A DNA stretch of 13,138 nt. Source: Victivallales bacterium. Lineage in GTDB: Bacteria; Verrucomicrobiota; Lentisphaeria; Oligosphaerales; Lenti-02. The position numbers and the translations under genes are program-made. This document shows positions 6,368-13,138 of the stretch, one piece after another. The notes under the pieces are model-generated. The model worked only from the letters and a program-made list of their open reading frames with translations, was not told the DNA's origin and searched no databases. Location of the stretch: assembly GCA_018648945.1 (NCBI GenBank), contig JABGQJ010000151.1, positions 1-13,138 of the forward strand. Direction: 5' to 3'. How positions within the stretch are numbered: position 1 is the stretch's first letter; each line of letters opens with the position of its first letter.

Positions 6368-6415
6368 GGTGGCTTGCCTCCTGGCCGGTGGCAGTGCGGC
6401 TGTGCTTCCAGGAGA

Positions 6416-8074
6416 TCATGACCGTCCTCCCTTCCCCTTGCTCGCGGGCGGTGTACTGCCAGGCTTGGGACCGGGGGACTCCTTCGCGTCCGGAGGCCCT
6501 TCCTCGCCCGCCAGAGCCAACTGCATGCCAGGCACGGGCGACGCCACGCCACTGGTCACCAACATCGCCCCCTCTTCCAGGCCATCCCGCACGACCACCA
6601 CATCCGCATCGCTCCATTCCAGCTCGACCGCAGAGACTTTGAGCCGCCCCTCGCCGTTGCGCAGCCAAACCTGATTGCCGTTGTGCATGGTCGCCCGAGG
6701 AATCACGAAGACTTCCTTCAGTTCCGGGCCGGCAATCTCGGCCTGGACGAACGCGCCCAGGAGCAGGGGCATCTTGCCGGCGCTCAGCGGGTTCGGCACC
6801 TCCACCAACACCCGAGCCAGTCGCCCCTTCTCCTCCAATGAGGGCAGTCGCCGCACGACCTCGCCATGCCACTCGGCCTGTTCAGCCATGGCGCCCGAAG
6901 GGCGCAGGACGACTGCCGCACCCGGCGCCGTGCCATCGCGCACGGCGATCCACGGCACGCGACCTGCCGGCACGGAGACCTCGACCCAAAACGCGTCGGC
7001 ATCCACCAGGACCGCCAGTTGCGTCTGCATGGCTACCTGGGCACCAACACTCACGGCCCGCTCCAGCACCACCGCGTTGAAGGGGATCCTGACGGAGGTG
7101 CGCGTCAGGGCCAACTCCGCTTGGGCTAGGGCCACTTCTGCATCGGCCACCGAGGCCTGGGAGGTGGTCACTGCACTCTCGGCCGCCTTGATCGCCGCCT
7201 TGGCGACCTCAATCCCCGCCTCGGCAGAGGTCACTTCGGCCACTGCCTTGCGCAAATGGGGCTTGCGCAGGGTGAGCTCCCGCTCCAACTCGGTAGCGGT
7301 CGTTTTGCTGTCCAGCATCTCCCACTCGTGCTTGGCCACGTCCTGGTACCCCAGCTCGACTTGGTGGTTGTACTGGGCGGTGACCAATTTGCTCTCTGCC
7401 TGCGCCACCTGGCTGCGGGACTGCGCCAGGGAAACCTGGCTGTGAGCCAGTTGGCTCTTGGCTCTGGCGACCTGCGTTTTCGCTCGGCTCACGGCAAGAT
7501 CGTAGTCGCTTTGGTCCAGTTCCACAGCCACCTCGCCAATGGCGATGCGGCCGCCGGGCTCCAGCGCCGAAGAGACCTTCACCACTTCGCCCGATACCCG
7601 GGCGGTCAGGGCCAGTTGACGCACCGGAATCACCGTTCCAGTGGCCCGGATCAAGGTCTTCTGCGCGACCCGTTTCAGTTCGGTTACCTCCACGACTGCG
7701 GACCGCTCCTGCACAGGGCGGCGCTCGCGCTTGGGCGCTGTGTCGCGGAGCCACTTGTTGCCCAAGATCGCGCCGCCCGCCGTCAGCGCCACCAGCAAGA
7801 ATCGAATCATCCAAGTCAGCCCGACGGAGATCACCTGCACGTCATGCGGGGCGGGTCCAAGAGGAGCTCCATCCGCAGCCTGGGGGATGGGCTCAACGGG
7901 GGGCACATTCGCAGTCTGGGGAATGGACTCAGCGGGAGGCACATCCACAGTCTGGGGGATGGGTTCAACGGGAGGCACACCCACAGCTTGGTAGGGGTCC
8001 TTAACTTGGTAGGGATCCTTAACAGGGACCACCCGCACAACTCTGGGGCGATGCTCGTTGCTCTCGTTGCTCAT
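6416..8074 (-). CDS. RND membrane-fusion adaptor (HlyD/AcrA-type) with extended N-terminus
   Basis: The periplasmic adaptor of the tripartite pump, 552 residues. Residues 1-85 form an unusual, proline-rich, probably cytoplasmic tail with repeats. Residues about 88-106 (M-I-R-F-L-L-V-A-L-T-A-G-G) are a transmembrane anchor. The half-lipoyl segment starts near 156 (L-T-A-R-V-S-G-E-V), a long coiled-coil hairpin runs about 192-325 with heptad-like A/Q/S spacing, and the second half-lipoyl segment covers about 326-358. A beta-barrel (about 360-450) and a membrane-proximal domain (about 452-520) complete the adaptor. The tail is rich in P, G and K. The usual length for this family is 350-450 residues, so the N-terminal tail and a long hairpin explain the size. 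The start at 8074 has GGAGG 6 bases upstream. The gene lies 17 bp after the channel gene and 48 bp before the pump gene. Confidence 0.93.
   Translation of the reverse strand: MSNESNEHRPRVVRVVPVKDPYQVKDPYQAVGVPPVEPIPQTVDVPPAESIPQTANVPPVEPIPQAADGAPLGPAPHDVQVISVGLTWMIRFLLVALTAGGAILGNKWLRDTAPKRERRPVQERSAVVEVTELKRVAQKTLIRATGTVIPVRQLALTARVSGEVVKVSSALEPGGRIAIGEVAVELDQSDYDLAVSRAKTQVARAKSQLAHSQVSLAQSRSQVAQAESKLVTAQYNHQVELGYQDVAKHEWEMLDSKTTATELERELTLRKPHLRKAVAEVTSAEAGIEVAKAAIKAAESAVTTSQASVADAEVALAQAELALTRTSVRIPFNAVVLERAVSVGAQVAMQTQLAVLVDADAFWVEVSVPAGRVPWIAVRDGTAPGAAVVLRPSGAMAEQAEWHGEVVRRLPSLEEKGRLARVLVEVPNPLSAGKMPLLLGAFVQAEIAGPELKEVFVIPRATMHNGNQVWLRNGEGRLKVSAVELEWSDADVVVVRDGLEEGAMLVTSGVASPVPGMQLALAGEEGPPDAKESPGPKPGSTPPASKGKGGRS
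7871..8023 (-). repeat. Tandem repeats encoding the adaptor's cytoplasmic tail
   Basis: Two 18-bp units (7988-8005 and 8006-8023, one base different) encode V-K-D-P-Y-Q twice. Next to them, three 36-bp units (7871-7978) encode V-P-P-V-E-P-I-P-Q-T-V-D, V-P-P-A-E-S-I-P-Q-T-A-N and V-P-P-V-E-P-I-P-Q-A-A-D. A weaker fourth unit follows before the transmembrane helix. All units are multiples of three, so the frame is kept. Confidence 0.9.
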
Positions 8075-8091
8075 GCTCGGCCTCCAGCCGT

Positions 8092-9528
8092 CTATTCCGT
8101 GCTCTTTCCGGGTTCGGGATTGAGAAGAGGGAGCTGCCCGCCGACGGCTTGGTTGAGCCCAACTCGGTTTCTCAGCAGATCCGCGCGGGCCGAGACGACG
8201 CCGAGCTCGACGCGCTGCTTCGCGGACAGAGAACTGAGAACGGGGATGTAGTCGCTCAACCCCTTGCGGTACCGCCGTTGTGCCTCACCCAAGGTCTCCG
8301 TGGCCAACCGCAGTTCCGTTTCCAGGCGGGTCAGGTACTGGCGCTTCCACCGTTCGCTCGACAGCGCATCGGCCACATCGTGCAGGGCACCCAACACAGT
8401 CTCGCGGTAATCCAGGAAACGCTCGTCCGCCAGGGCCTTGGCCCGCACCACCGCTGCCTTGCGCCGACCGCCATCCATCAGCGGCGCGGTCAGGCTGGTC
8501 GCGAGATTCAGCGCCCAGTTCTCGAACAGCTTCTCGAACGTCGCCGAGGCGTAGGATGAAGATCCGGTCAGGCTCACGGCGGGCAGTCGTTCCGCTTCGG
8601 TAGCGGCCACGGTCCATTCCTGGGCCCGCAGGCGCAGCCAGGCGGCCCGGATGTCCGGTCGCCTAGCCAGCATTTCGGCGGGCACCCCAAGGGGCACAGT
8701 CGCGGGCAGGTGGGGCATATCGTCCGACGCCAGTTCCACCGGCATGTGTGGGGGGCGTCCCAGTAGGTAGCACAGTTGCAGGGCGAGGGACGCGGCGCGC
8801 TCCCGAATCGGCGGCAGAGCGCTCTCCAGCGAGGCAACCTGTAGCTGTTGCTGCAGCACGTCCACACTGGCAGCAAGCGACTTGCGTCGCCGGACCTTGA
8901 GGAGTTCGAGATACTGGTCGCCAGTCTTGATCTGATCGGCAACGACCCGCAGTTGGGCCTGCGCCACACGGTAGCCAATCCAGGTCTGCGCAAGACTTGC
9001 CGACAACCCCAGGGCCGTGGCCTGCACATCCTGGGCACTCGCCTGGCGGGCCAACTCCGCAGACCGGGAACTCGCCCGAATGCGTCCCCAAAGATCCAGC
9101 TCGTAGGATGCGGAGAGGCCAAGGGAGAAGCTGTTGGAGGAATCGCGCTCTGACGAGCCATCCGCCTCCCGGCGGCTGCGGCCAGTGCCGGCATCCGCAC
9201 CACCGAACAGCTGGAGTTTCCCCTCGGCTGCCGCAGTCGTCTCCAGGGCTTTGGCCTGGCGCAGACGTGCCCAGGCGCGGGCCACGTTCAGGTTGCCGGC
9301 AAACGCTTCGGCCATCAGGCGATTCAGTTCTTCGCTACCGAATTCCTCCCACCAACGCTCTGGCGCCGGGACCGCAGGCGCATCGGCGGCGAAGGCGGTC
9401 GGCACGGCGTCCGACGCCAGCTCCCGGTGCACGGGGACGGGTCGCCGTAGGGAGGGAAGATGGGCACAGGAACCGAGGAACGCGCTTGACGCACAGAGCG
9501 CGACACGGCAGAACGTACGGCGAGTCAT
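8092..9528 (-). CDS. Outer-membrane efflux lipoprotein (NodT/OprM-type)
   Basis: The outer-membrane exit channel of the pump, 478 residues. The signal peptide ends in F-L-G-S-C, with Cys21 as the lipidation site. The start of the mature protein contains W-W-E-E-F-G-S-E-E-L-N-R-L, the pattern seen near the start of NodT-family channels. Two repeats of long helices and strands follow (about 75-280 and 285-470). A-R-R-P-D-I-R-A-A-W-L-R-L-R-A sits between them, as in OprM and NodT. S-Y-E-L-D-L-W-G-R-I-R is the typical beta-strand segment near residue 140. The frame stays open upstream to 9777, but the ATG at 9528 begins the signal peptide and overlaps the TetR stop as ATGA, which suggests translational coupling. 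The gene ends 17 bp before the adaptor start. Confidence 0.93.
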   Translation of the reverse strand: MTRRTFCRVALCASSAFLGSCAHLPSLRRPVPVHRELASDAVPTAFAADAPAVPAPERWWEEFGSEELNRLMAEAFAGNLNVARAWARLRQAKALETTAAAEGKLQLFGGADAGTGRSRREADGSSERDSSNSFSLGLSASYELDLWGRIRASSRSAELARQASAQDVQATALGLSASLAQTWIGYRVAQAQLRVVADQIKTGDQYLELLKVRRRKSLAASVDVLQQQLQVASLESALPPIRERAASLALQLCYLLGRPPHMPVELASDDMPHLPATVPLGVPAEMLARRPDIRAAWLRLRAQEWTVAATEAERLPAVSLTGSSSYASATFEKLFENWALNLATSLTAPLMDGGRRKAAVVRAKALADERFLDYRETVLGALHDVADALSSERWKRQYLTRLETELRLATETLGEAQRRYRKGLSDYIPVLSSLSAKQRVELGVVSARADLLRNRVGLNQAVGGQLPLLNPEPGKSTE

Positions 9529-10172
9529 TGGGCAATCTCTCCGTGACGGGAGCGCAGCTCCTTCAGCCCAGCCAGGGCGAACATGTAGAGCGTGTCGGCC
9601 AATGCCTTCGGGTCGCGTGCGGGGCCACGCCCCGAGCCGGAATGGGGAGGGCTCTTCCGGTGGCTCTGCATCTCGATCAAATGAATCAACGGGCTGTGGA
9701 TGCAGAACCCGGCCAACCGGGCCACCTGATCCGACACGTCCTCGCCGACGATCTCCCGAATCAACCCCATGAACCACTGGCGCTTCGGACGCAGGAACCG
9801 CTCGTGCAGTTCCTTGTGCAGCGGGCTTGGGTTGGAGAACTCCCGGTGGATCAGGCGGGAGAAGAAGCTGTCCTCGCCTTCACTCAGCGCGGCCGTGACG
9901 CGCAGTTCGATGAACTGCCGCAGCTTCTCTTCCACAGGAGCATCCTCTTGCGCGCGCTCCTCCCACAGGCGAAGCACCCGCTCGTTCCCGTATTCCCAGA
10001 CAGCCCGGTAGAGGTTCTCCTTGCTGCTGTAGTGGTAGTTCACAGCCGCAATATTCGCGTTGGCGCGAGAACAGATCTCCTGCGTGGTCGCGCCATCGAA
10101 GCCGCGCTCCGCGAACAGCTCGTAGGCAGCGGTGAGGATGCGTTCCGGAGTTGAGCAGCCTGTCTTTCCCAT
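9525..10172 (-). CDS. TetR-family repressor, CecR/YbiH-type
   Basis: A DNA-binding repressor of 215 residues from the start chosen. The N-terminal region E-R-I-L-T-A-A-Y-E-L-F-A-E-R-G-F-D-G is the first TetR helix pair. T-T-Q-E-I-C-S-R-A-N-A-N-I-A-A-V-N-Y-H-Y (about 29-48) is the helix-turn-helix, and S-S-K-E-N-L-Y follows. The C-terminal part (F-F-S-R-L-I-H-R-E-F and R-P-K-R-Q-W-F-M-G-L-I-R-E-I) resembles the CecR ligand domain (DUF1956). In Escherichia coli, CecR stands next to an adaptor/ABC exporter operon, a similar context. The ATG at 10172 leaves a short tail before the first helix and has GGGG about 9 bases upstream. In-frame starts at 10187 and 10211 (GTG) are possible, but the latter lies almost at the predicted transcription start. 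The gene heads the pump operon and overlaps the channel gene by 4 bp. Ligand unknown. Confidence 0.9.
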   Translation of the reverse strand: MGKTGCSTPERILTAAYELFAERGFDGATTQEICSRANANIAAVNYHYSSKENLYRAVWEYGNERVLRLWEERAQEDAPVEEKLRQFIELRVTAALSEGEDSFFSRLIHREFSNPSPLHKELHERFLRPKRQWFMGLIREIVGEDVSDQVARLAGFCIHSPLIHLIEMQSHRKSPPHSGSGRGPARDPKALADTLYMFALAGLKELRSRHGEIAQ

Positions 10173-10220
10173 CGGGACGTACCCCATTTCGCATCTGCGG
10201 TTGATTGGCACAGCACAGCA

Positions 10221-10248
10221 AAGATAAGGGCATGACGCGCCATTTCAA
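10221..10248 (-). promoter_or_regulatory. Predicted promoter of the TetR-pump operon
   Basis: Read on the - strand, TTGAAA (10248-10243) and TATCTT (10226-10221) are spaced by 16 bases and resemble sigma-70-type -35 and -10 boxes. Transcription would start near 10214. The -35 box lies inside one arm of the palindrome. This assumes the host uses standard housekeeping signals. Confidence 0.5.
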
Positions 10249-10263
10249 ACCATCGTTTGAAAT
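10242..10263. promoter_or_regulatory. 22-bp palindromic operator upstream of the TetR gene
   Basis: ATTTCAAAC (10242-10250) and GTTTGAAAT (10255-10263) form a perfect 9-bp inverted repeat with a 4-base spacer. The arms are AT-rich in an otherwise GC-rich region, and the length fits TetR-family operators. It overlaps the -35 box of the predicted promoter, so binding would block transcription. No T-run follows, so it is not a terminator. That the TetR protein binds it is inference. Confidence 0.75.
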
Positions 10264-10312
10264 ATTACTTTGCCTGTCGTGCGGCAGCGGGGAACAGGTG
10301 GCCTGTATCCGC

Positions 10313-11815
10313 CTATTCCAGGCCGATGATCCGGAGGAGGCGCGGGATGTCGAGGTGCTGGGAGAAATGCTCGGCGAGAAGGTCGTACTGCTGGTCTTTG
10401 AACTGGGCAGCGGCGCGGGCATCGGTGCCGTGGAACGCGGGATCGAGCTGTCGCAGGAACTGGCTGCGGAGGTCGGGGTGGTCGAAAAGACCGTGGAAGT
10501 AGCTACCCCAGACGGTGCCGTCGGCGTTGCGGGCACCGTCGGATTCGGCCACCGGTTCGGCATTGCGGACCTGGATCTGGACCATGGGCTGGGCAGCGGG
10601 GCCGAGGGTGGTGCGTCCCATGTGGATCTCGTAGCCATCGATGGGGGTGCCGTCGGCGAGGACCTTGCCGGTGGAACGGCAGAGCACCTTGTCCGCCGCC
10701 AGCTCGGTTTCGCAGTCGAGCAGGCCGAAGCCGGGCGTGTCGCCGGGTTCGCCTTCGACGCCGTGGGGATCGCGGATCACGCGCCCTAGCATCTGGTAGC
10801 CGCCGCAGACGCCGATGACCCGGCAGCCTGCCGCCGCCGCGTCCTGTAGCGATTTCTCCCAGCCTACTTCGCGCAGCCAGTTGAGATCGAAGCGGACGTT
10901 CTTGGAGCCGGGCAGGAAGATGGCGTCGTAGCGGGTCAGGTCGCGGGGCTTCGAGAGATAGTGGAAGCGAACGGCGTCCTCGCGCTGAAGGGGATTGAAG
11001 TCGGTGAAGTTGGAGATGTGGGGGAGGCGGATGGCGGCGAGGTTGATGCGGTCGGGCTGGGGTCGGTCCGGGGGGTCGATGACGGTGTCGAGGGGCATGC
11101 CGTCCTCGGAATCGATCTCGATGTGGCGGAAGTAGGGGATCAGGCCCAGCACGGGCAGGCCGGTGCGCTCTTCCAGGAACTGGATGCCATCGTCGAAGAG
11201 GCGGGCGTCGCCCCGGAACTTGTTGATGACGAAGCCGGCGACCCGTTCCCGGTCGCGGGGGGGAATGACCTCCAACGTGCCCACGATCTGGGCGAAGATG
11301 CCCCCCTTGTCGATGTCCCCCACCAGGATGACGGGGGCGTCGCAGGCGTGGGCGGTCTCGAAGTTCACGAAGTCGCGCGAGCGCAGGTTCACCTCACCGC
11401 AGGAGCCCGCGCCCTCGATCACGATCACCTCGGCCTTTTCGCGTAGCCGTTGCAGGCTCTCCTTGGCCTTGCCGAAGAGGGCGTCGGTGTTGCGGAAATA
11501 CTCGCTGGCGAGGGCGTTGCCCTTGACCTTGCCCTGAACCACGATCTGTGCGCCCACGTCGGTGTTGGGCTTGAGCAGGACGGGATTCATGTCCACATGG
11601 GGCTCGCACCCGGCCGCCTCGGCCTGGGCGATCTGGGCACGCCCCATCTCGCCGCCCTCGCGGGTAACGTAGGAGTTGTTCGACATGTTCTGCGCCTTGT
11701 AGGGCGCAACCGAGAACCCACGATTGCGGAGTACACGGCACACGGCGGTGACCACGATGCTCTTGCCCACATCGGAGCCGGTACCGAGAAACGCGATGCA
11801 CTTTGCGGGAGGCAT
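10313..11815 (-). CDS. cobQ: Cobyric acid synthase CobQ (glutamine-hydrolysing)
   Basis: CobQ amidates four side-chain carboxylates of adenosylcobyrinate a,c-diamide, using glutamine and ATP, in late cobalamin synthesis in the cytoplasm. The 500-residue length is normal. The N-terminal ATP-binding synthetase half shows G-T-G-S-D-V-G-K-S (11-19), Y-K-A-Q-N-M-S-N-N-S (39-48), L-L-K-P-N-T-D (80-86) and E-G-A-G-S-C-G-E-V-N-L (134-144). The C-terminal glutaminase half has the nucleophile Cys337 in G-V-C-G-G-Y-Q-M-L-G and catalytic His441 in G-S-Y-F-H-G-L-F-D. The open frame extends upstream to 12169, but the ATG at 11815 (with GAGAG shortly before it) begins the conserved P-P-A-K-C-I-A-F-L-G-T-G. 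No other cobalamin gene is visible and no cobalamin riboswitch was recognised. It follows the isomerase-like gene by 14 bp. Confidence 0.96.
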   Translation of the reverse strand: MPPAKCIAFLGTGSDVGKSIVVTAVCRVLRNRGFSVAPYKAQNMSNNSYVTREGGEMGRAQIAQAEAAGCEPHVDMNPVLLKPNTDVGAQIVVQGKVKGNALASEYFRNTDALFGKAKESLQRLREKAEVIVIEGAGSCGEVNLRSRDFVNFETAHACDAPVILVGDIDKGGIFAQIVGTLEVIPPRDRERVAGFVINKFRGDARLFDDGIQFLEERTGLPVLGLIPYFRHIEIDSEDGMPLDTVIDPPDRPQPDRINLAAIRLPHISNFTDFNPLQREDAVRFHYLSKPRDLTRYDAIFLPGSKNVRFDLNWLREVGWEKSLQDAAAAGCRVIGVCGGYQMLGRVIRDPHGVEGEPGDTPGFGLLDCETELAADKVLCRSTGKVLADGTPIDGYEIHMGRTTLGPAAQPMVQIQVRNAEPVAESDGARNADGTVWGSYFHGLFDHPDLRSQFLRQLDPAFHGTDARAAAQFKDQQYDLLAEHFSQHLDIPRLLRIIGLE

Positions 11816-11829
11816 AGGTGCTCTCGTCA

Positions 11830-12642
11830 CTACGCGAACATCGCTTTGAGCGTGATGAGCTCGCCGGGGATGGTCTCGCGGGGGCCAGCGCCGCCTTGCA
11901 GGTAGGATTCCAGGGCGACCCAGCCGTCGTAGCCGCGGCGCACGAGCTCGGTTGCCACTGCCTGGTTCGGGATCATGCCCTGGCCGAAGATGGCACCGCG
12001 ATAGCCCTTGGCGGAGTCGTCGGGCTGGAAGTCCTTGAAGTGGCAGCTGCAGATGCGGTCGTAGAGCAGCGGGAGCTGCTCGTCGGCCCGTTCCTTGACG
12101 GCCTGGAAGTTGCCGGTGTCGAAGACGCATTTGACCACGTCGCCGCTGGCCTTCATGATCTCCAGGCAATCGGCACCGCTGCAGACGAGGGTAGGCGAGG
12201 GATCGAAATCCTCGATGCCGAGGGTGATGCCGCGCGCTTGTGCATAGTCGTTGGCATCGGCCAGGAGTTCGGCCATCATGGCACGTCCGTCCGCGGGGGC
12301 GACGCCATCGGGGAGCTTGCTGCCGGCCACGTGGGCGATCTCGGTGCCGAACGTGGCGCAGAGATCCAAGCCCCGGCGGAGGTCGTCGACCCGTTCCTGC
12401 CGTTCGGCGGGAGAGGTGTAGACGAGGTTCACCATGACGTCGATCACCGGCATGGTGATGCCCGCATCGGCCATGGCTGTCTGGTAGCGCGGCACCAGGC
12501 CGGGCTCAGCCAGGAGGTTCTTGTCGAAGGCCTCGATGCCGTCGGCACCGGAGTCGGCCAAGAGCTGCACGAGTCCCTCGTGGGTGATATCCCCACGCCC
12601 GATGTGTCCCCGATACATGAAGGTCATCACGGCATACTTCAT
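11830..12642 (-). CDS. Sugar-phosphate isomerase/epimerase-like TIM-barrel protein
   Basis: A predicted cytoplasmic, metal-dependent isomerase or epimerase of the xylose-isomerase-like superfamily, 270 residues, a normal length. Barrel strands carry G-A-D-G-I-E-A-F (32-39) and G-I-E-D-F-D (142-147). Likely metal ligands are Glu144, Asp175 in V-F-D-T-G-N-F, His201 in C-H-F-K-D-F and Glu245 in W-V-A-L-E-S. The full set is present, so the protein should be active. The substrate cannot be told from sequence; sugars, inositols and related hydroxyketones are all known in the family. The start ATG at 12642 is preceded by GAGGA 5 bases away. It is the first gene of the - strand run and is followed by cobQ with a 14-bp gap, which suggests co-transcription with no obvious metabolic link. 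An endonuclease IV function is unlikely given its short length and motif context. Confidence 0.88.
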   Translation of the reverse strand: MKYAVMTFMYRGHIGRGDITHEGLVQLLADSGADGIEAFDKNLLAEPGLVPRYQTAMADAGITMPVIDVMVNLVYTSPAERQERVDDLRRGLDLCATFGTEIAHVAGSKLPDGVAPADGRAMMAELLADANDYAQARGITLGIEDFDPSPTLVCSGADCLEIMKASGDVVKCVFDTGNFQAVKERADEQLPLLYDRICSCHFKDFQPDDSAKGYRGAIFGQGMIPNQAVATELVRRGYDGWVALESYLQGGAGPRETIPGELITLKAMFA

Positions 12643-12776
12643 GGTGTTCCTCGCTGGTTCGCGGCTTGGTCTCGGTCACCGACATCGCCGCGAATATAGG
12701 TGTTCTTCACCGTTTCGCTTGGCTGTCGCTAGGTTTCGCGAGTAGCTTCCTGCACAACGTCAACCCGGGGGATTCC
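12643..12776. promoter_or_regulatory. Divergent intergenic region
   Basis: These 134 bases separate the - strand isomerase gene from the + strand gene at the right edge, so they must hold both promoters. A TATATT-like box (- strand, around 12695-12700) and a weak TTGGCT/TAGCTT pair (+ strand, 18-base spacer, around 12718-12747) are visible, but neither is convincing. No riboswitch or strong dyad was recognised. Confidence 0.35.
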
Positions 12777-13138
12777 ATGAGCCAGATCGATCTGCAGATC
12801 ATCCGCGCACTTGACCTCAAGCAACCGTTGGGGCAACTGCGGGCCGTGCCGGTGACACTGGGGCCGGGGCGAAGGGGCGTGCTGCTCGTCTACGCCGAGG
12901 ACGCGGAGATCGATCCCTACGTCCGCATGTTCTTCTTCCCGAAGAGCACCTGCAAGCTGCGCCTGCTGGATGAGCAAGGCGAGACGCTGTGGGCAAGGGA
13001 CATGGGACCGGGAATCATCCCGGGCATCTGGTTCTTCCCAGTCCTCCCGTTCGATCTGGATGGGGATGGGGTGGACGAGATCTACCTGATTGGGAATCGC
13101 GATCCGGGGCATCCTCTCAGCCACTTCGACTACTGCCT
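12777..13138 (+). CDS. Unrecognised protein with Ca-loop-like motif, N-terminal part (cut by window edge)
   Basis: The frame is open from ATG at 12777 to the last base, giving 120 residues plus two bases. GGGGGA lies 5 bases before the ATG. There is no signal peptide. The visible part reads like a beta-strand-rich domain: V-L-L-V-Y-A-E-D, then L-R-L-L-D-E-Q-G-E-T-L-W, then P-F-D-L-D-G-D-G-V-D-E-I-Y-L-I-G-N-R-D. D-x-D-x-D-G-x-x-D/E is the calcium-binding loop pattern found in FG-GAP, VCBS and rhamnogalacturonan-lyase-like propellers. The phrase L-x-D-E-x-G-x-x-L-W suggests a repeat in a propeller. The whole protein may be several hundred residues long and act on polysaccharide or as a scaffold, but this is inference. 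The gene is transcribed away from the isomerase gene and shares no evident function with it. Confidence 0.7.
   Translation, partial: MSQIDLQIIRALDLKQPLGQLRAVPVTLGPGRRGVLLVYAEDAEIDPYVRMFFFPKSTCKLRLLDEQGETLWARDMGPGIIPGIWFFPVLPFDLDGDGVDEIYLIGNRDPGHPLSHFDYC

Noticed and set aside
4847..6421. Long + strand open frame of 524 codons opposite the RND gene
   Set aside because: It is antisense to a well-supported pump gene, with a composition rich in H, Q, D and G typical of reverse frames of hydrophobic genes. It shows no plausible domain.
7256..8251. + strand frame opposite the adaptor and channel genes
   Set aside because: It spans two genes on the other strand and mirrors their repeats; no independent start signal or family is seen.
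9529..9777. N-terminal extension of the outer-membrane channel by 83 residues
   Set aside because: It overlaps the TetR gene and would place the signal peptide and lipobox inside the protein. The ATG at 9528 fits the family.
11816..12169. N-terminal extension of CobQ by 118 residues
   Set aside because: The frame stays open upstream, but this stretch is antiparallel-frame coding for the isomerase-like gene, and the conserved CobQ start lies at 11815.

Overview
This GC-rich window (about 60% GC by eye) comes from a diderm (Gram-negative-type) bacterium, because it encodes a full three-part efflux pump with an outer-membrane channel, plus two lipoproteins. The gene mix (cobyric acid synthase, a xylose-isomerase-like TIM-barrel protein, and a Ca-loop-type 'DLDGDGVDE' protein) would fit uncultured Planctomycetota, Lentisphaerota, Armatimonadota or similar lineages. 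That placement is an impression and was not tested.

Region 1 (1-2335, + strand) is a tandem duplication with a period of 1308 bp. Each unit carries the end of a MerR-family regulator gene, a 314-bp non-coding leader and a small lipoprotein gene. The first unit is cut by the window edge. The second starts at about position 980, inside the MerR gene, so this MerR copy has lost the start of its DNA-binding domain. The two leaders keep hairpins, one with compensatory base changes. A strong intrinsic terminator follows only the second unit.

Region 2 (2336-10312, - strand) is a likely operon. Read in its direction of transcription it holds a TetR/CecR-type repressor, a NodT/OprM-type outer-membrane lipoprotein, a membrane-fusion adaptor, an RND pump and a PhnP-like metallo-beta-lactamase-fold hydrolase. 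The repressor overlaps the channel gene by an ATGA, and other gaps are 17 to about 50 bp. A perfect 22-bp palindrome overlaps the -35 box of the predicted repressor promoter, which suggests autoregulation of the pump operon.

Region 3 (10313-12642, - strand) holds a sugar-phosphate isomerase/epimerase-like gene followed 14 bp later by cobQ, both upstream of the pump operon. At the right edge, diverging from these, is the start of an unrecognised + strand gene (12777 to the window end).

No tRNA, rRNA, CRISPR array, integrase or transposase was seen. The most interesting material is the duplicated MerR/leader/lipoprotein module and its structured leader. The other loci look like recognisable families with some local peculiarities.
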